A stretch of 64,000 nt of DNA from Zetaproteobacteria bacterium (GCA_002747015.1 NVXI01000003.1:19053-83052), one strand, 5' to 3'; positions 45,362 to 59,067 are shown, counted from the first letter of the stretch. The notes: a model not told the origin generated them from the sequence alone. Numbers and translations: made by a program.

Positions 45362-47470
45362 TTACGCACCTAAACTTTCTTTAACTTCCTGTGCTATTTG
45401 CTCAGGAACCTGCTCATAATGATCAAACTGCATTGAATAATTTGCACGACCCTGCGACATAGAACGCAATGTATTGATATATCCAAACATATTCGCAAGC
45501 GGAACCATTGCTGTAATGATTTTCGCATTACCGCGATCATCCATTGCATTAACCTGTCCACGACGTGAATTCAAATCACCAATGATATCACCCATATAAT
45601 CTTCAGGTGTTACCACTTCAACTTTCATCATAGGCTCTAGCAATTTAGAACCAGCAGCAGCCATACCTTCTTTAAAGGCAGTTTTTGAAGCAATTTCGAA
45701 AGCCATAACAGACGAGTCAACATCATGATACGCACCATCAACAAGCGTTACTTTAAAATCTAGAACTGGGAAACCAGCAATAATCCCTGTCTCCTTCGCA
45801 GTCTCAAGACCTTTTTTAACACCTGGAATATATTCCTTAGGAACATTACCACCAACAACCTTTGATTCGAACACAAAACCTTCACCTGGCTCAGACGGTT
45901 CAAATATAAGATCGATTTTAGCGAACTGACCAGAACCACCAGTTTGCTTCTTATGTGTATAGCTTATCTCTGCTCTTTTCGTAATTGTTTCACGATAAGC
46001 AACCTGCGGCGCACCAATGTTTGCCTCAACCTTAAACTCGCGTTTCATACGATCAACAAGAATATCAAGATGAAGCTCGCCCATACCGCGCATAATCGTT
46101 TGACCTGATTCATGATCAACAGAAACACGAAAAGACGGATCTTCAGCAGCCAAACGTTGTAACGCCGTCGACATTCTTTCTTGGTCAGCCTTTGTTTTAG
46201 GCTCAATCGCAATCTCAATAACTGGCTCAGGAAACTCCATGCGCTCCAGAACAACTGGATTTTGCATATCACAAAGTGTATCACCCGTTGTTGTATCTTT
46301 CATACCAACGAACGCTACGATATCACCAGCATGCGCTTCTGCAAGCTCCTCACGGTTGTTGGAATGCATCAAAAGCATACGACCAACGCGCTCGCGCTTA
46401 TCCTTAACAGAGTTCTTAACGTAAGAACCAGATTCAATTGTACCTGAATAAATACGCGCGAATGTCAACGAACCAACGAATGGGTCATTCATAATCTTAA
46501 ATGCCAAAGCAGAGAACGGCGCATCATCACTTGGAGCGCGATTTTCCTCTTCATCAGAATCAAGCTTCAAGCCCTTTATTTCACCAACATCAAGCGGTGA
46601 TGGCAAATATTCAACAACCGCATCCAACATAGGCTGAACACCTTTATTTTTGAATGCAGAACCACAGATAACAGGAACAAAGTCACCAGCAATCGTACCC
46701 TTACGAATACACGCTTTCAACTCCTGTTCAGTCGGATCCTTACCATCAAGGTAACTTTCCATCAAAGCATCATCCTGATCAATCACAAGATCAATCAACT
46801 TCTCACGGAATTCATTCGCCCTATCAACCATATCAGCAGCAATTTCTTCTTCATGATATGTCGCACCAAGATCCTCAGAATCCCAAACAACTGCTTTCAT
46901 TTTCAATAAATCAACAATACCTGCAAATTCATTTTCTGCGCCAATTGGTAATTGAATAACACAAGCAACCGCACCAAGACGAGTGCCTATCTCCTTAACA
47001 GTATTATAGAAATCCGCGCCAATTTTATCCATCTTATTCACGAAACACATACGCGGAACATCATACTTATCAGCCTGACGCCAAACAGTTTCAGTTTGTG
47101 GCTCAACACCTGCGTTTGCATCAAAAACAGCAATCGCACCATCAAGCACACGCAATGAACGCTCAACTTCAATTGTGAAGTCAACATGCCCCGGTGTGTC
47201 AATAATATTTAAACGGAAACGCTGATCCGCATATTGAGAACCTTTCGGCGCATCCCAAAATGTTGTTGTCGCAGCAGAGGTAATAGTAATACCACGCTCT
47301 TGCTCTTGCTCCATCCAGTCCATAGTCGCCGCACCATCATGCACTTCACCAATTTTGTGTGACTTACCTGAATAGTACAAAACGCGCTCAGTTGTTGTGG
47401 TTTTACCCGCATCAATATGAGCCATGATACCAAAGTTACGATAATTTTCGATTTTATGTTCGCGTGCCAT
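45362..47470 (-). CDS. fusA: Elongation factor G
   Basis: 702 residues. A translocation GTPase: [19 protein letters not shown] (P-loop, near residue 17), [31 protein letters not shown], and domains III to V up to [21 protein letters not shown]. The frame is open 39 codons upstream through the rpsG 3' end, but the ATG at 47470 gives the canonical [15 protein letters not shown]. It lies between rpsG and tuf in the standard str order. Confidence 0.98.
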   Translation of the reverse strand: MAREHKIENYRNFGIMAHIDAGKTTTTERVLYYSGKSHKIGEVHDGAATMDWMEQEQERGITITSAATTTFWDAPKGSQYADQRFRLNIIDTPGHVDFTIEVERSLRVLDGAIAVFDANAGVEPQTETVWRQADKYDVPRMCFVNKMDKIGADFYNTVKEIGTRLGAVACVIQLPIGAENEFAGIVDLLKMKAVVWDSEDLGATYHEEEIAADMVDRANEFREKLIDLVIDQDDALMESYLDGKDPTEQELKACIRKGTIAGDFVPVICGSAFKNKGVQPMLDAVVEYLPSPLDVGEIKGLKLDSDEEENRAPSDDAPFSALAFKIMNDPFVGSLTFARIYSGTIESGSYVKNSVKDKRERVGRMLLMHSNNREELAEAHAGDIVAFVGMKDTTTGDTLCDMQNPVVLERMEFPEPVIEIAIEPKTKADQERMSTALQRLAAEDPSFRVSVDHESGQTIMRGMGELHLDILVDRMKREFKVEANIGAPQVAYRETITKRAEISYTHKKQTGGSGQFAKIDLIFEPSEPGEGFVFESKVVGGNVPKEYIPGVKKGLETAKETGIIAGFPVLDFKVTLVDGAYHDVDSSVMAFEIASKTAFKEGMAAAGSKLLEPMMKVEVVTPEDYMGDIIGDLNSRRGQVNAMDDRGNAKIITAMVPLANMFGYINTLRSMSQGRANYSMQFDHYEQVPEQIAQEVKESLGA

Positions 47471-47489
47471 AATTTTATTCTTCCCTATA

Positions 47490-48035
<546 letters not shown>

Positions 48036-48407
48036 TTACTTCGGACGTTTCGCGCCGTAGCGTGAACGTGATTGCTTACGATCTTTAACACCTTGCGTAT
48101 CCAACGTTCCACGAACGATGGTATAACGCACACCCGGCAAATCTTTAATACGACCGCCACGTACAAGAACAACAGCATGCTCCTGCAAATTATGGCCTTC
48201 ACCTGGAATATAACAAATAACTTCCGCACCAGTTGTCAAACGAACCTTGGCAACTTTACGCAAAGCAGAGTTCGGTTTCTTCGGTGTCGTCGTATATACG
48301 CGCGTACAAACACCACGTCGTTGCGGGTTGCCTTGTAACGCTTTAGTTTTTTTAGCTTTCACAGGCTTTTTACGTGGCTTGCGAATCAATTGTTGAATGG
48401 TTGGCAT
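48036..48407 (-). CDS. rpsL: Ribosomal protein S12
   Basis: 123 residues. [20 protein letters not shown] and [21 protein letters not shown], including the Lys of the streptomycin site, and [17 protein letters not shown] are conserved. It is the first gene of the long rpsL-to-rplO transcription unit, behind a promoter-like sequence near 48450-48479. Confidence 0.98.
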   Translation of the reverse strand: MPTIQQLIRKPRKKPVKAKKTKALQGNPQRRGVCTRVYTTTPKKPNSALRKVAKVRLTTGAEVICYIPGEGHNLQEHAVVLVRGGRIKDLPGVRYTIVRGTLDTQGVKDRKQSRSRYGAKRPK

Positions 48408-48449
48408 ATCAAACCTTCTTAAATTCTATATCATTTCTTTAGACGGAGG

Positions 48450-48479
48450 CATTTAGCGCGGATTTACTACTCTTGTCAA
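48450..48479 (-). promoter_or_regulatory. Probable promoter of the rpsL operon
   Basis: On the minus strand a perfect TTGACA (48479-48474), an 18-base spacer and a weak -10 TAAATG (48455-48450), about 43 bases before rpsL. The remaining gap up to the orphan-gene terminator (48480-48756) holds no gene or clear structure. Confidence 0.55.
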
Positions 48480-48756
48480 ACACTAAAACGCGTTGACAAA
48501 GTAAAAAGTCCGCAGAGCATCTGATAAGTTTTGTACCACGCTAAATCATGTGAACACAAAGCCGTTATTTCCAGATGTTGCACGCCCCTACTATTCCTAT
48601 GGAACTCTCAGGACGCCCATCACAATGGCGCGGAATATAAGGGAAAGATTCTTGTTCGTCAAGAAAAGTTTTAATAAAAAGTAAATAAAAACAAACACTC
48701 TGAAAAATCTAGGGTTAATTGCCATTTTATCTACTAAAATATAAAATTGATTACAT

Positions 48757-48783
48757 AAAAAAAAGGGGCAAAAAACCCCTTCT
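48757..48783 (-). terminator. Intrinsic terminator of the 60-codon gene
   Basis: On the minus strand AAGGGG and CCCCTT form a short GC-rich stem with a TTTTTTG loop, followed by a run of Ts. It lies 25 bases after the stop of the 60-codon gene. Confidence 0.85.
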
Positions 48784-48807
48784 TATCAATAGAATTAAAA
48801 AAATTAA

Positions 48808-48990
48808 TTATAGCCCATCAGGCTGAAAATCTAATACAGAATCACCTGCTGATTCTATGGCTATTCCTTTTTCAGCCACAACGTTCTTAACAGAATCACC
48901 TGCAACAACCCCCATCACACGACCGTCCTCATTCAAAGACTCACACGGTGGAAAAGCCCCCCCCAAATTTACATTGTTCTTTATAGTCAT
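48808..48990 (-). CDS. 60-residue orphan protein between rpoC and rpsL
   Basis: A small protein beginning MTIKNNVNLGGAFPPCES, with one cysteine (Cys16), a Val/Ala-rich middle and a C terminus ending FQPDGL. There is no signal peptide or membrane segment. Evidence that it is real: AAGG at 8-base spacing before the ATG, a near-perfect promoter about 45-75 bases upstream, and its own strong terminator directly downstream. Thus it forms a complete monocistronic unit between the rpoBC and rpsL operons. No homologous family is recognised. A regulatory small protein or a peptide precursor is possible; nothing in the sequence decides. Confidence 0.7.
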   Translation of the reverse strand: MTIKNNVNLGGAFPPCESLNEDGRVMGVVAGDSVKNVVAEKGIAIESAGDSVLDFQPDGL

Positions 48991-49034
48991 TACATCAACC
49001 TTTTTGATAATTTTATTACAATAAAAATATGTAT

Positions 49035-49064
49035 TATATAATTAACAATCAGCGTATTTGTCAA
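49035..49064 (-). promoter_or_regulatory. Promoter of the 60-codon gene
   Basis: On the minus strand a perfect TTGACA (49064-49059), an 18-base spacer and TATATA (49040-49035), running into TATAAT two bases later. It lies directly after the rpoC terminator. Confidence 0.8.
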
Positions 49065-49091
49065 TACAAATATCACTATGCTTGAGAATAT

Positions 49092-49118
49092 AAAAAAAGG
49101 AGCCGTTAAGCTCCTTTT
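49092..49118 (-). terminator. Intrinsic terminator of rpoB-rpoC
   Basis: On the minus strand AAAAGGAGC and GCTCCTTTT form a 9-bp stem with a 6-base loop, followed by Ts. It lies 26 bases after the rpoC stop. Confidence 0.9.
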
Positions 49119-49143
49119 AAATTGTACCATTTTATTTTAAAAG

Positions 49144-52100
49144 CTAACCGTTTGCAGCTTCCTTAGCATCACCATCAGTGGACGCATCAGCACCTTCCGC
49201 AGGTGCACTCGCATCATCTGTACTTGGCGCATCCAATGCTTCAGGTTTCGGCATATTCGCAATCACAACTTCATCACGATCAGCAGCCAAACGCTTAATT
49301 GTATTCACAAAAGCACCAGTACCAGCAGGGATCAAACGACCAACGATTACGTTTTCTTTCAAACCATGCAAACCATCAACTTTGCCATTTACAGCCGCGT
49401 CCGTAAGAACGCGTGTTGTTTCCTGGAACGATGCTGCAGAGATAAATGAACGCGTTTGCAATGAAGCTTTCGTAATACCCTGAAGAATTGGTTTGCCTTC
49501 TGGCGGCGTTTTCCCCTCTTCTATATGCTTACGTCTCACAATGTCAAACTCTTCACGATCCTCATTCTCACCAATTAGATATGTTGAATCACCGACAGAT
49601 GTAACCTCAACCTTCTGCATCATTTGATGAACAATCACCTCAATATGCTTATCGTTGATTTTCACCCCTTGCAGACGGTAAACATCTTGAACTTCTTGTG
49701 TTAGATATTCAGCCAAAGCTTCAACACCCATAATATTCAAAATATCATGTGGAACGAGCGCACCATCCAGCAACGGATCACCTTTGCGCACGAAATCACC
49801 TTCATGAACGGCCAAATGGCGCCCCTTAGGAATAAGATACTCTGTTGCTTCCCCATCCGCAGGACGCACAATGATACGACGTTTAGATTTGTAGTCTTTT
49901 CCAAATTCAACATAACCATCAATTTCAGAAATAACAGCAAAGTCCTTCGGTATACGCGCTTCAAACAATTCAGCAACACGAGGAAGCCCCCCTGTAATAT
50001 CACGCGTTTTCGACGTTTCACGAGGAATACGAGCAATAATGTCACCGGCCTTCACTTCCTGCCCATCATCAACAGACAAAACAGCATCCGCAGACAAATA
50101 GTAGTTTGCTGGCATTGTGTTTTTCAGTGTAATAACCTCACCTTTACTATCAAGCATAGAGATACGTGGCTTCAAATCGCCGCCTTTAGGTTGTGAATGC
50201 CAATCAATAACTTTCTTCGACGTAATACCCGTCGCTTCATCAACATTATCGATAATAGATACACCATCAACCAAATCAAAGAAGTGTGCTACACCGTCTT
50301 TTTCGGTAATAACAGGCAGTGTATAGGGGTCCCACTCGGCCATTTTCTCGCCGGATTTAACTTTCCCATTATCCTTAACAAACAAACGTGAGCCATATGG
50401 CACGCGCTGTGCTGATTTTTCGTTACCGTCTTTATCCAGAATAACGATTTCTGAATCTCTACTCATAACAATTTCAACACCCTCAGAGTTTTTAACGACA
50501 TTCTTATTACGAATTTCGATTTTTCCGTCAATATTCGCTTCGATGTGTGAACGCTCTACACTCTTCTGCGCCGCTCCTCCAATGTGGAAGGTACGCATTG
50601 TAAGCTGGGTTCCAGGCTCACCAATAGATTGTGCCGCCATAACACCAACTGCCTCACCGAGATTAACTTCAGTTCCGCGTGCAAGATCACGTCCATAACA
50701 TTTTCCACAAACGCCATTATGCGCGGCTTCACATGTTAAGACAGAGCGAACAAGAACCTCTTGAATACCTGCTTCATCAACACTTTCTGACATTGCTTCG
50801 TCCATAAGCTGGCCAGCCTTGATAAGAACATCACCAGAAGATGGATCAATGATATCTACGGCTGCTGCACGTCCAAGAACACGCTCTGACACTGGGACAG
50901 AAACATCCGTACCGTTCATAACAGGGCGCATGCTAATACCACGTTCCGTACCACAATCAAATTCTGTAATAATGGCATCCTGCGCAACATCAACAAGGCG
51001 ACGCGTAAGATAACCAGAGTTCGCAGTTTTCAAGGCAGTGTCTGCCAAACCTTTACGTGCTCCATGGGTGGAGTTAAAGTATTCAAGAACCGACAAACCT
51101 TCTTTAAAGTTTGAGATAATCGGATTTTCGATGATTTCACCAGATGGCTTGGCCATCAATCCACGCATACCGGCAAGCTGACGTATCTGCGCTGCAGAAC
51201 CACGCGCACCGGAATGAGCCATCATATAAACAGCATTCATTTTACCTGTGGTATCAGAAATTCCTTCCATCATTGCACTCGCAACGTCATCAGTACAACG
51301 CGACCAAACATCGATAACTTTGTTATACTTCTCGCCCTTAGTAATCAGACCATCCATATATTGCTGTTCAAATTCACCAACTTGTGTTTTCGCTGCAGCA
51401 ACAAGATCTTTCTTCGCATCAGGGATAATCAAATCATCCTTACCAAAAGAAATACCGGAAATACACGCGTATTTAAAGCCAAGTTTCATCATACGGTCAC
51501 AGAAAATAACTGTCTTTTTCTGACCACAGTGACGATAAACAACATCAATCATGTCAGAAATTTCTTTTTTCGTAAGAATCTGATTCAGCAAATCAAAAGG
51601 AACCTTTGGATGACGTGGCAATAGCTCAGAGAATATCATCCGCCCTGGTGTTGATTCAACAATAACTGTCTCACGATCACCATTTGCATCAACGCCATGA
51701 TAACGACATTTAATTTTCGCATGTAACGAAACCACATTATTTTCAAGCGCATGCATAATCTCACCAACACCGCGGAAAATCATACCCTCGCCTTTTTTAC
51801 CATCTTGCGCGATGGATAAATAATAAAGACCCAGAATAATATCCTGCGATGGAACGATAATCGGCTTACCATTTGCAGGAGATAGAATATTATTTGTGGC
51901 CATCATCAAGCAACGTGTTTCAATCTGTGCTTCAATAGAAAGCGGCACGTGAACAGCCATTTGGTCACCATCGAAGTCAGCATTAAACGCTGTACAAACA
52001 AGTGGGTGAAGCTGTATCGCTTTGCCTTCAATTAGAATTGGCTCGAATGCTTGGATACCAAGTCTGTGAAGTGTCGGCGCACGGTTAAGCATAATAGGAT

Positions 52101-53358
52101 GCTCACGAATAACTTCTTCAAGAATATCCCAAACTTCCGGACGCTCTTTTTCAACCATTTTCTTCGCAGCCTTAACAGTAGAGGCCATACCATAGATTTC
52201 AAGTTTATGATAAATAAACGGTTTAAACAGCTCCAGAGCCATTTTCTTTGGTAATCCACATTGATGCAGTTTTAACTCCGGACCAACAACGATCACCGAA
52301 CGACCAGAATAGTCGACGCGTTTACCAAGTAGGTTTTGACGGAAACGGCCTTGCTTACCTTTCAGCATATCTGAAAGTGATTTCAATGGACGCTTGTTCG
52401 CGCCTGTAATCACACGACCACGACGACCATTATCAAACAAGGCATCAACAGATTCTTGCAACATACGTTTTTCATTACGCACGATAATATCAGGTGCACG
52501 AAGCTCCATCAAACGTTTCAAACGATTGTTACGGTTGATAACGCGGCGATAAAGATCATTAAGATCTGATGTAGCGAAGCGACCACCATCAAGTGGCACA
52601 AGCGGACGTAACTCTGGCGGAAGAACAGGAACAACATCCAAGATCATCCACTCAGGGCGTGTACCGGAATTAATAAATGCTTCAAGAAGTTTAAGACGCT
52701 TAACTAGCTTCTTACGCTTTGCTTCTGAATTTGTTTCACGAAGATCTTCTTCAACTTGCACAAGCTCTTCTTCAAGATTCATAGCACAAAGCATTTCTTT
52801 CATGGCTTCTGCACCGATACCAGCACGGAAATTTTCTTCTCCATACTCATCCTGAGCATCATAATATTCTTCTTCAGACAATAACTGAAACGGCTTTAAA
52901 GGCGTCATTCCCGGTTCAATAACAATGAAGTTTTCAAAGTATAGAACCCGCTCAAGCTCTTTCAATGTCATATTCATGATCAAGCCAATACGTGATGGCA
53001 ATGATTTCAAAAACCATATATGTGCGACAGGAGATGCAAGATCAATGTGACCCATGCGCTCACGACGCACTTTAGTCAATGTCACTTCAACACCACATTT
53101 TTCACAGATGATGCCCTTATATTTCATGCGTTTATATTTACCGCACAAACATTCATAGTCTTTTACAGGACCAAAGATACGCGCACAAAATAAACCATCT
53201 TTTTCTGGTTTAAAAGTACGATAGTTAATTGTCTCAGGCTTCTTCACTTCACCAAAAGACCAAGAGCTGATCTGTTGTGGTGATGCGATAGAAATTCTCA
53301 GGCTATCAAAGCTTTGTGGTCCTGTTGGTTGACCAAATAAGTTCATCAATTCATTCAT
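49144..53358 (-). CDS. rpoC: RNA polymerase beta' subunit
   Basis: 1404 residues. The N-terminal zinc ribbon is [21 protein letters not shown] (residues about 68-88), the active-site Mg motif NADFDGDQM is near residue 462, and [17 protein letters not shown] is the second zinc site. The trigger loop region and the C terminus are normal. The last 40 residues are an Asp/Ala-rich tail ([14 protein letters not shown]). It forms the catalytic core with RpoB. It starts 50 bases after rpoB and is followed by an intrinsic terminator. Confidence 0.98.
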   Translation of the reverse strand: MNELMNLFGQPTGPQSFDSLRISIASPQQISSWSFGEVKKPETINYRTFKPEKDGLFCARIFGPVKDYECLCGKYKRMKYKGIICEKCGVEVTLTKVRRERMGHIDLASPVAHIWFLKSLPSRIGLIMNMTLKELERVLYFENFIVIEPGMTPLKPFQLLSEEEYYDAQDEYGEENFRAGIGAEAMKEMLCAMNLEEELVQVEEDLRETNSEAKRKKLVKRLKLLEAFINSGTRPEWMILDVVPVLPPELRPLVPLDGGRFATSDLNDLYRRVINRNNRLKRLMELRAPDIIVRNEKRMLQESVDALFDNGRRGRVITGANKRPLKSLSDMLKGKQGRFRQNLLGKRVDYSGRSVIVVGPELKLHQCGLPKKMALELFKPFIYHKLEIYGMASTVKAAKKMVEKERPEVWDILEEVIREHPIMLNRAPTLHRLGIQAFEPILIEGKAIQLHPLVCTAFNADFDGDQMAVHVPLSIEAQIETRCLMMATNNILSPANGKPIIVPSQDIILGLYYLSIAQDGKKGEGMIFRGVGEIMHALENNVVSLHAKIKCRYHGVDANGDRETVIVESTPGRMIFSELLPRHPKVPFDLLNQILTKKEISDMIDVVYRHCGQKKTVIFCDRMMKLGFKYACISGISFGKDDLIIPDAKKDLVAAAKTQVGEFEQQYMDGLITKGEKYNKVIDVWSRCTDDVASAMMEGISDTTGKMNAVYMMAHSGARGSAAQIRQLAGMRGLMAKPSGEIIENPIISNFKEGLSVLEYFNSTHGARKGLADTALKTANSGYLTRRLVDVAQDAIITEFDCGTERGISMRPVMNGTDVSVPVSERVLGRAAAVDIIDPSSGDVLIKAGQLMDEAMSESVDEAGIQEVLVRSVLTCEAAHNGVCGKCYGRDLARGTEVNLGEAVGVMAAQSIGEPGTQLTMRTFHIGGAAQKSVERSHIEANIDGKIEIRNKNVVKNSEGVEIVMSRDSEIVILDKDGNEKSAQRVPYGSRLFVKDNGKVKSGEKMAEWDPYTLPVITEKDGVAHFFDLVDGVSIIDNVDEATGITSKKVIDWHSQPKGGDLKPRISMLDSKGEVITLKNTMPANYYLSADAVLSVDDGQEVKAGDIIARIPRETSKTRDITGGLPRVAELFEARIPKDFAVISEIDGYVEFGKDYKSKRRIIVRPADGEATEYLIPKGRHLAVHEGDFVRKGDPLLDGALVPHDILNIMGVEALAEYLTQEVQDVYRLQGVKINDKHIEVIVHQMMQKVEVTSVGDSTYLIGENEDREEFDIVRRKHIEEGKTPPEGKPILQGITKASLQTRSFISAASFQETTRVLTDAAVNGKVDGLHGLKENVIVGRLIPAGTGAFVNTIKRLAADRDEVVIANMPKPEALDAPSTDDASAPAEGADASTDGDAKEAANG

Positions 53359-53408
53359 TACATTTTCCCTTTATTGTTCTGGGCTATATTCTTAAATAAT
53401 CAATCCGA

Positions 53409-56400
53409 TTAGGACGCTTTGCTTTGTTTCAAATCAATATTCAAACAAAGGGCTCTTAGTTCTTTTGTTAGAACGTTGAAACTCTCCGGGATACCGATTT
53501 CAAAGTTGTCCTCACCACGTACGATAGACTCGTACACTTTAGAACGACCAGCAACATCATCAGACTTAACAGTAAGCATTTCTTGCAAGGTATATGCAGC
53601 ACCATAAGCTTGCAATGCCCAGACTTCCATTTCCCCGAAGCGCTGCCCACCAAACTGGGCTTTACCGCCGAGTGGCTGCTGCGTTACCAGTGAATATGGT
53701 CCGATTGAACGCGCATGTATCTTATCATCCACCAAATGGTGAAGTTTAAGCATATACATCACACCAACAGTCACATCGCGGTGGAAATATTCACCAGTAC
53801 GACCATCAATCAAACGCATCTGACCAGATGTACTCAAACCTGCTTTTTCAAGAAGCTTTGAAATATCGTCTTCATTCGCTCCGTCAAAGACTGGTGTTCC
53901 CATTGGCACACCATCACGAAGATTATTTGCCATCTCGACAATTTCCACATTATCTAGTTTAGAAACCTTTTCTTTAAACTCACGCTCGCCATAAACGTCC
54001 TCAAGCTTACCATCCAAACCCTTACGTTCATCGGCTGTAATTGCTTTTTTGTCTTGGAACGCATCAATGATTTCACCAATTTGTCTACCAATATTCAAAG
54101 ACGCCCAGCCAAGATGTGTTTCAAGAATCTGACCTACATTCATACGTGAGGGAACACCAAGTGGGTTCAATACGATATCAACAGTACGACCATCTTCAAG
54201 ATATGGCATGTCTTCTTGCGGCATAATTCTTGACACAACCCCTTTGTTTCCATGGCGACCCGCCATTTTATCGCCAGGTTGCATTTTACGCTTAACAGCA
54301 ACAAAGACTTTCACCATCTTCATCACGCCAGGCAACAATTCATCGCCACGCTGAAGTTTTTCAACTTTGTTCTCAAAACGCTCTTTCAAATCATCAACCG
54401 CAGAATCAAAGGTATTCGACATTGCTTCGATTTCCGACATGCGGTTTTCATCAGCAACAGCGATTTGACGCCAGTAGCCACGCTTAACATCGTCTAATAC
54501 AGTACGCGTAACAACATCGCCTTTTTTCAAACCAACATCTTTTTGACCAGAGGCTGTTTTCTGCCCTTCAAGCATTTCTGCAAGACGATCATAAAAGCCA
54601 TCTTCAAGAATACGACGCTCATCATTACGATCTTTTGCAAGACGTTCAATTTCATCTTGTTCAATAGACATAGCCCGCGCATCTTTATCAACGCCGCGAC
54701 GATTAAATACGCGAACCTCAACAATTGTACCAGATGCACCAGGTGGAAGACGTAGTGATGTATCTTTAACATCTGCCGCCTTCTCACCGAAGATTGCACG
54801 AAGAAGTTTTTCTTCCGGTGTCATGGGCGACTCACCCTTTGGCGTTACCTTACCGACAAGAATATCACCTGGGTGAACTTCCGCTCCGATGTGAACAATA
54901 CCAGCCTCATCAAGATGCTTAAGTGCTTCTTCACCAACATTTGGAATATCACGCGTAATCTCTTCCGCGCCCAAACGTGTATCACGTGCCATAACATCAA
55001 ATTGCTCAAGATGGATCGATGTATAAACATCATCACGAACTACGCGCTCATTAATCAAAATTGAGTCTTCAAAATTATACCCATTCCAAGGCATAAACGC
55101 GACCGTCATGTTACGACCAAGCGCCAATTCACCCATATCAGTAGACGGACCGTCCGCAATAATATCACCACCAGAAACCTTATCACCAACGCGCACAAGT
55201 GGACGTTGATTAATACAAGTATCTTGGTTCGAGCGTTGGAATTTTGCCAATTTATAAATATCAACAACCGGCTCATCCGCACTAACAATCTCAGTTGCTT
55301 GAACAACAATACGCTGTGCATCCACTTTTGTTACCACACCAGTACGGCGCGCAACAACAGAAGCTCCAGCATCACGGGCAACTGTTGCCTCCATCCCTGT
55401 ACCAACAATTGGCGCAGATGATTTAAGCAATGGTACAGCTTGACGCATCATGTTTGACCCCATAAGGGCACGGTTCGCATCATCATTTTCCAAGAATGGA
55501 ATAAGAGACGCAGCAACAGAAATCATCTGCTTTGGCGATACATCCATAAAGTCAATATTTTCAGATGTTGACATTACATTTTCACCAGCCTCACGACAAG
55601 ACACAAGGGCAGAATCAAAACCACCCTCCTTGGTCAAAACAGAGTTTGCCTGCGCAATTGTATATCTTGCCTCTTCCATAGCAGGCATATACACAACCTC
55701 AGAAGTAACCTTACCATCAACAACACGACGATACGGACTCTCAATGAAACCATACTGGTTCACCTTCGCAAAAGTCGCAAGTGAGTTAATCAAACCAATA
55801 TTCGGCCCCTCTGGTGTTTCAACAGGACAAATCCGACCATAATGCGTTGGATGAACATCACGAACTTCAAAGCCGGCACGCTCACGCGTCAGACCACCTG
55901 GCCCAAGCGCAGATAAACGACGCTTATGTGTAATTTCAGACAATGGGTTCGTTTGATCCATAAACTGTGACAACTGTGATGATCCAAAAAATTCACGAAC
56001 AGCAGCCTGAAGCGGCTTAGAATTCACTAAATCATGCGGCATATATGTATCAATTTCAACAGAAGACATACGCTCACGAATTGCACGCTCCATACGAAGC
56101 AAGCCAACACGAACCTGATTTTCCATCAATTCACCAACCGACCGAACACGGCGGTTACCAAGGTTATCAATATCATCAACCTCGCCTTTACCATCTTTCA
56201 AATCATGCAGGTATTTAACAATCGCCAAAATATCTTTCTTACAAAGAATACGGAATTGATCATCAGCATCCAATTCCAAGCGCGAGTTCATTTTAACACG
56301 ACCAACGGGGGATAGATCATAACGCTCAGCATCAAAGAACAATGAATCAAATAGAGCTTGCGCAGAATCTACTGTTGGTGGCTCACCTGGACGCATAACA

Positions 56401-57650
56401 CGATAAATATCAATCAACGCCTCTTCACGTGTATCACACTTATCTGCCATTAATGTATTACGCATATAAGGACCAACATTTAAGTAATCAATCGCCAAAA
56501 TCGGCAATTCCTTCACACCCGCCTCCGCAAGTGTTTCAAAATCAGCCTCTTCAAGCTCATGCCCCGCCTCAAAAAGAACAAGACCAGTCTTCGCATCGAA
56601 GATATCACTCGCAAGATATTGCCCAACAAGATACTCCGTTTGCAACAAGATATCTTTCAAACCATCTTCAACAAATTTCTTGGCTTTACGTGGAGTTATT
56701 TTAGAGCCCGTTTCCGCAATAACGTCACCAGTTTTTGCATCCACCAAATCATACGGAAGCTTTAAACCACGCAAACGCTCACCATCAAACGACGTTTTCC
56801 AACCCTTTTTATCACTCTTATAAATGATCGCATCATAGAATGTATTTAGAATTTCTTCATTTGACATCCCCTGAACCACCAAAGGATCAATCTCTTCATC
56901 ATTAGCAAGAGCATCAGCACGCAAAGTTTGCGTTTCCGCGCTATCCAAACAACGCAAGAAGGTTGTTAAAGGTAACTTACGGCGACGATCAATCCGCACA
57001 TACATTTGATCTTTCGCATCAAATTCAAAATCAAGCCACGAACCACGGTAAGGAATAACGCGCGCAGAAAACAAATACTTCCCTGATACGTGTGTTTTTC
57101 CATTATCATGATCAAAGAAAACACCTGGACTACGATGCATCTGAGAAACAACAACACGCTCTGTTCCGTTAATAACAAAAGTTCCATTTTTAGTCATCAT
57201 GGGCATATCAACCATGTAGACATCTTGCTCCTTAATGTCACGAATAGAACGAAGCCCTGTTTCCTCATCGACATCGAATACAGACAAGCGTAAAGTCACA
57301 CGAAGCGGAGCCGCGTAAGTCATCCCGCGCTGGCGACACTCTTCCACGTCATATTTAGGCTCTTCAAATTCATATTTAACAAAATCAATTTCAGCCTTAT
57401 CACCAAAATCACGAATAGGAAATACAGACGCTAAAACTTCTTCCAAACCGGTCATTTCACGTTCATCTGCCGGAATATCTTTTTGCTGAAAACGCTCAAA
57501 AGATTCGCGTTGAAGCTCAATCAAATTTGGCATTTCTGCTACCGTTTCGATGCTACCAAAGTCACGGCGAATACGTTTACGACCGATGAAACTTTCAATA
57601 CTGTTAGCTGGAGTAATTCTTTTAGATGTTTTAGCTTTTGCTGCGCACAT
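53409..57650 (-). CDS. rpoB: RNA polymerase beta subunit
   Basis: 1413 residues. The rifampicin-binding region is near residue 560 ([31 protein letters not shown]) with the usual sensitive residues. [31 protein letters not shown] and the C-terminal clamp [24 protein letters not shown] are conserved. It follows rplL after a 262-base gap with a terminator and a promoter, so rpoBC can be set apart from rplJL transcription. Confidence 0.98.
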   Translation of the reverse strand: MCAAKAKTSKRITPANSIESFIGRKRIRRDFGSIETVAEMPNLIELQRESFERFQQKDIPADEREMTGLEEVLASVFPIRDFGDKAEIDFVKYEFEEPKYDVEECRQRGMTYAAPLRVTLRLSVFDVDEETGLRSIRDIKEQDVYMVDMPMMTKNGTFVINGTERVVVSQMHRSPGVFFDHDNGKTHVSGKYLFSARVIPYRGSWLDFEFDAKDQMYVRIDRRRKLPLTTFLRCLDSAETQTLRADALANDEEIDPLVVQGMSNEEILNTFYDAIIYKSDKKGWKTSFDGERLRGLKLPYDLVDAKTGDVIAETGSKITPRKAKKFVEDGLKDILLQTEYLVGQYLASDIFDAKTGLVLFEAGHELEEADFETLAEAGVKELPILAIDYLNVGPYMRNTLMADKCDTREEALIDIYRVMRPGEPPTVDSAQALFDSLFFDAERYDLSPVGRVKMNSRLELDADDQFRILCKKDILAIVKYLHDLKDGKGEVDDIDNLGNRRVRSVGELMENQVRVGLLRMERAIRERMSSVEIDTYMPHDLVNSKPLQAAVREFFGSSQLSQFMDQTNPLSEITHKRRLSALGPGGLTRERAGFEVRDVHPTHYGRICPVETPEGPNIGLINSLATFAKVNQYGFIESPYRRVVDGKVTSEVVYMPAMEEARYTIAQANSVLTKEGGFDSALVSCREAGENVMSTSENIDFMDVSPKQMISVAASLIPFLENDDANRALMGSNMMRQAVPLLKSSAPIVGTGMEATVARDAGASVVARRTGVVTKVDAQRIVVQATEIVSADEPVVDIYKLAKFQRSNQDTCINQRPLVRVGDKVSGGDIIADGPSTDMGELALGRNMTVAFMPWNGYNFEDSILINERVVRDDVYTSIHLEQFDVMARDTRLGAEEITRDIPNVGEEALKHLDEAGIVHIGAEVHPGDILVGKVTPKGESPMTPEEKLLRAIFGEKAADVKDTSLRLPPGASGTIVEVRVFNRRGVDKDARAMSIEQDEIERLAKDRNDERRILEDGFYDRLAEMLEGQKTASGQKDVGLKKGDVVTRTVLDDVKRGYWRQIAVADENRMSEIEAMSNTFDSAVDDLKERFENKVEKLQRGDELLPGVMKMVKVFVAVKRKMQPGDKMAGRHGNKGVVSRIMPQEDMPYLEDGRTVDIVLNPLGVPSRMNVGQILETHLGWASLNIGRQIGEIIDAFQDKKAITADERKGLDGKLEDVYGEREFKEKVSKLDNVEIVEMANNLRDGVPMGTPVFDGANEDDISKLLEKAGLSTSGQMRLIDGRTGEYFHRDVTVGVMYMLKLHHLVDDKIHARSIGPYSLVTQQPLGGKAQFGGQRFGEMEVWALQAYGAAYTLQEMLTVKSDDVAGRSKVYESIVRGEDNFEIGIPESFNVLTKELRALCLNIDLKQSKAS

Positions 57651-57805
57651 ATTTGTCCTACCTTTGTCTTATTCCAAAGCAAATTGAACCGCCCCCTCTT
57701 CTTAATATTTGTAAGAGTAAGGCAGTATATTAATTAGCGATTTCCGCCATTGCGGATTGACGTTTTTACCATGAGTGTCACGTTCATCCCAGAAAAGTTT
57801 TATGC

Positions 57806-57834
57806 TATATGGCCTACGGCAAGGAACTTGTCAA
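57806..57834 (-). promoter_or_regulatory. Promoter of rpoB-rpoC
   Basis: On the minus strand a perfect TTGACA (57834-57829), a 17-base spacer and CATATA (57811-57806). It lies just behind the rplL terminator, about 155 bases before rpoB. Confidence 0.6.
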
Positions 57835-57855
57835 CCTTAAACATCCCACAGACCT

Positions 57856-57892
57856 AAAAAAGCATCCCCCGCCTAAACAAAACGGGAAATGC
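57856..57892 (-). terminator. Intrinsic terminator or attenuator between rplL and rpoB
   Basis: On the minus strand GCATTTCCCG and CGGGGGATGC form a 10-bp stem with two G-U pairs and an 11-base loop, followed by six Ts. It lies about 20 bases past the rplL stop. In E. coli the same junction has a partial attenuator. Confidence 0.85.
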
Positions 57893-57912
57893 TCGATAAT
57901 ATTGTAAATAAA

Positions 57913-58284
57913 TTATTTAAGAGAAACTGTTGCGCCTGCGGCTTCCAATTTCGCTTTGATTTCTTCTGCTTCTGCTTTTGGTGCGCCTTCTTTAACAGCT
58001 TTACCACCAGCTTCAACAAGATCCTTAGCTTCTTTCAAGCCAAGACCTGTAATCGAACGTACTTCTTTGATCACAGCAATTTTAGTGGGACCAGCAGCTT
58101 CAAGAATAACATCAAAGTCACTCTTTTCAGCAGCAGCTTCACCATCACCAGCAGCAGCAACAGGTGCAGCAGCAGCAGCGGCAGTTACGCCCCACTTTTC
58201 TTCAAGAAGCTTAGAAAGCTCAGCAGCCTCCAAAACACTCAATTCAGAAAGTTGATCAACAATTTTACCTAAATCAGCAGCCAT
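57913..58284 (-). CDS. rplL: Ribosomal protein L7/L12
   Basis: 123 residues. The N-terminal dimerisation region, an Ala-rich hinge ([18 protein letters not shown] near residues 34-52) and the factor-binding C-terminal domain ([24 protein letters not shown]) are standard. The stalk protein recruits EF-Tu and EF-G. It starts 83 bases after rplJ and is followed by an intrinsic terminator. Confidence 0.98.
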   Translation of the reverse strand: MAADLGKIVDQLSELSVLEAAELSKLLEEKWGVTAAAAAAPVAAAGDGEAAAEKSDFDVILEAAGPTKIAVIKEVRSITGLGLKEAKDLVEAGGKAVKEGAPKAEAEEIKAKLEAAGATVSLK

Positions 58285-58367
58285 AATATTTTTCTCCTTT
58301 TATAAAACTAATTCGCCGAAATTTAATCCAGTCACACCCCAACAAAGGGGTATGCCCAAAAACTTTT

Positions 58368-58880
58368 TTACTTTTCACTATACGCTTTTGTAACACCAAC
58401 AAGATCACGTGCAGGTGCAGCCACAACGCTTGCGATTTTTTGTGCAGGCGCTTGTAACAAGCCAACAAGCTTGGAACGGATTTCATCAAGAGATGGAAGC
58501 TTCGCAATCTCCTCAACGCCCTTCGCATCCAAGAGCATATCACCCATTGCACCACCAATAATGATAAGCTTATTATTCTCTTTTGCAAACTTGTAGGCAA
58601 CTCTCGCCGCAGCAATCGGATCTTGAGAAGTCGCAACACCAGTTGGCCCTGTGAACATACTTTCGAGTTGCTCAAATCGCGTACCCTTAAGAGCAATCTT
58701 GGTCAAAGAATTCTTTGTCACTTTAAATGACGCGCCCTCTTTGCGAAGATTAGAACGAAGCTCAGTCAACGCCGCAACACTCAAACCTGAATATTGAGTC
58801 ACAACAACAAGCTCTTCACTTGAAAAACGCTCATTCAATGCTTGTATTTCTGCTTCTTTTTCTGCCCGGCTTATACCCAT
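58368..58880 (-). CDS. rplJ: Ribosomal protein L10
   Basis: 170 residues. The N-terminal RNA-binding domain (MGISRAEKEAEIQALNERF, VVTQYSGLSVAALTELRSNLRKEGA, GPTGVATSQDPIAAARVAYKF) and a C-terminal helix that binds L12 dimers are present. In E. coli the L10-L12 complex represses translation from its own leader; the leader here is about 175 bases and could do the same. AGGAG lies about 7 bases before the ATG. Confidence 0.97.
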   Translation of the reverse strand: MGISRAEKEAEIQALNERFSSEELVVVTQYSGLSVAALTELRSNLRKEGASFKVTKNSLTKIALKGTRFEQLESMFTGPTGVATSQDPIAAARVAYKFAKENNKLIIIGGAMGDMLLDAKGVEEIAKLPSLDEIRSKLVGLLQAPAQKIASVVAAPARDLVGVTKAYSEK

Positions 58881-59067
58881 AGGTCTTACTCCTGATTTTT
58901 GTTAATCCAATAAAATCCCAATAAAAATGGCCTTGCCCTTCGTAGACAAAACCACCCATCCAATATAATAAAACGCCCTAACCTTAAAAGGTTGTTCATT
59001 TCACTCCATCTATGTAGGACTTACATCTACGCCTAACAGTCTTGGACAGGTCTTTAATTTCATGCGC

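Noticed and set aside
48485..48520. Plus-strand TTGACA near 48493 as a promoter
   Set aside because: No suitable -10 at normal spacing and no plus-strand gene downstream.
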